Source: Pseudomonas saponiphila (GTDB lineage Bacteria; Pseudomonadota; Gammaproteobacteria; Pseudomonadales; Pseudomonadaceae). From it: a DNA stretch of 64,000 nt. Position 1 is the first letter of the stretch. Each line of letters opens with the position of its first letter. The position numbers and the translations under genes are program-made. The DNA is taken from positions 3,368,501 to 3,432,500 of the forward strand of contig NZ_FNTJ01000001.1 in assembly GCF_900105185.1 (NCBI RefSeq), written 5' to 3'. The notes under the pieces are model-generated. The model did not search any database, was not told where the DNA came from, and saw nothing but the letters and a program-made list of their open reading frames with translations. Positions 63,985 to 64,000 of this stretch are shown piece after piece.

Positions 63985-64000
63985 TTACAGCGGACGGCCG
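63985..64000 (-). CDS. Possible end of a gene continuing beyond window
   Basis: On the minus strand the sequence reads ...GGC CGT CCG CTG TAA, a possible C-terminus (GRPL) about 30 bases before the terminator. Too short to identify. Confidence 0.25.

Overview
The window is GC-rich Pseudomonas DNA, most likely from the P. fluorescens group. The support is REP/REPIN repeats of Pseudomonas type, a Phd-type regulator/TpsB/ExbBD cluster like P. aeruginosa PA0690-PA0695, a BdlA-like chemoreceptor and an OsmC-YcaO fusion. No search was run; family names rest on motifs and recall.

Layout. (1) 1-5284, minus strand: phdA - pdtB (TpsB porin) - ExbB-like channel fused to DUF2341 and LamG domains - ExbD - TonB-like protein (cut by the window edge). 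(2) 5285-9075: a LysR regulator divergent from an aldo/keto reductase, flanked by a REPIN, two decayed copies of a small conserved gene, repeated leader segments and an IS4-type transposase remnant. (3) 9076-14639: orphan PotF-like binding protein, carbon-nitrogen hydrolase and a LuxR-type regulator split by a complete 2641-bp IS21-family element (11525-14165). (4) 14989-25452: HigBA toxin-antitoxin, then many small hypothetical genes resembling immunity or orphan accessory families, a short VgrG, and a second PotF-like/LuxR pair that is intact. (5) 25622-30310: TetR divergent from an operon of old yellow enzyme, SDR, alpha/beta hydrolase and zinc-independent alcohol dehydrogenase/quinone reductase. 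(6) 30670-41795: OsmC-YcaO, more small hypotheticals, amidase, PAS-PAS chemoreceptor, TonB-dependent receptor and a membrane protein. (7) 41924-46711: three-gene operon of an alkyl-DHAP-synthase-like flavoenzyme, a glycerol-3-phosphate dehydrogenase-like flavoenzyme and an FGGY kinase. (8) 46928-51236: hypothetical gene, tRNA-Gln(TTG), frameshifted LysR, MFS exporter, two small genes (one MafI-like) and a methyltransferase remnant. (9) 51262-63768, minus strand: a 4168-residue TpsA exoprotein with an N-terminal TPS domain and C-terminal DUF3739-type region, i.e. the PdtA counterpart.

Working view. In P. aeruginosa pdtA, phdA and pdtB are neighbours. Here they keep that order and strand, but about 46 kb of mostly accessory genes lies between pdtA and phdA. 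The exoprotein and its transporter/energiser cluster therefore bracket the accessory region. That region shows repeated gain and loss: an active-looking IS, an IS remnant, a frameshifted gene, an amber-interrupted gene, gene-end fragments and orphan immunity-like genes.
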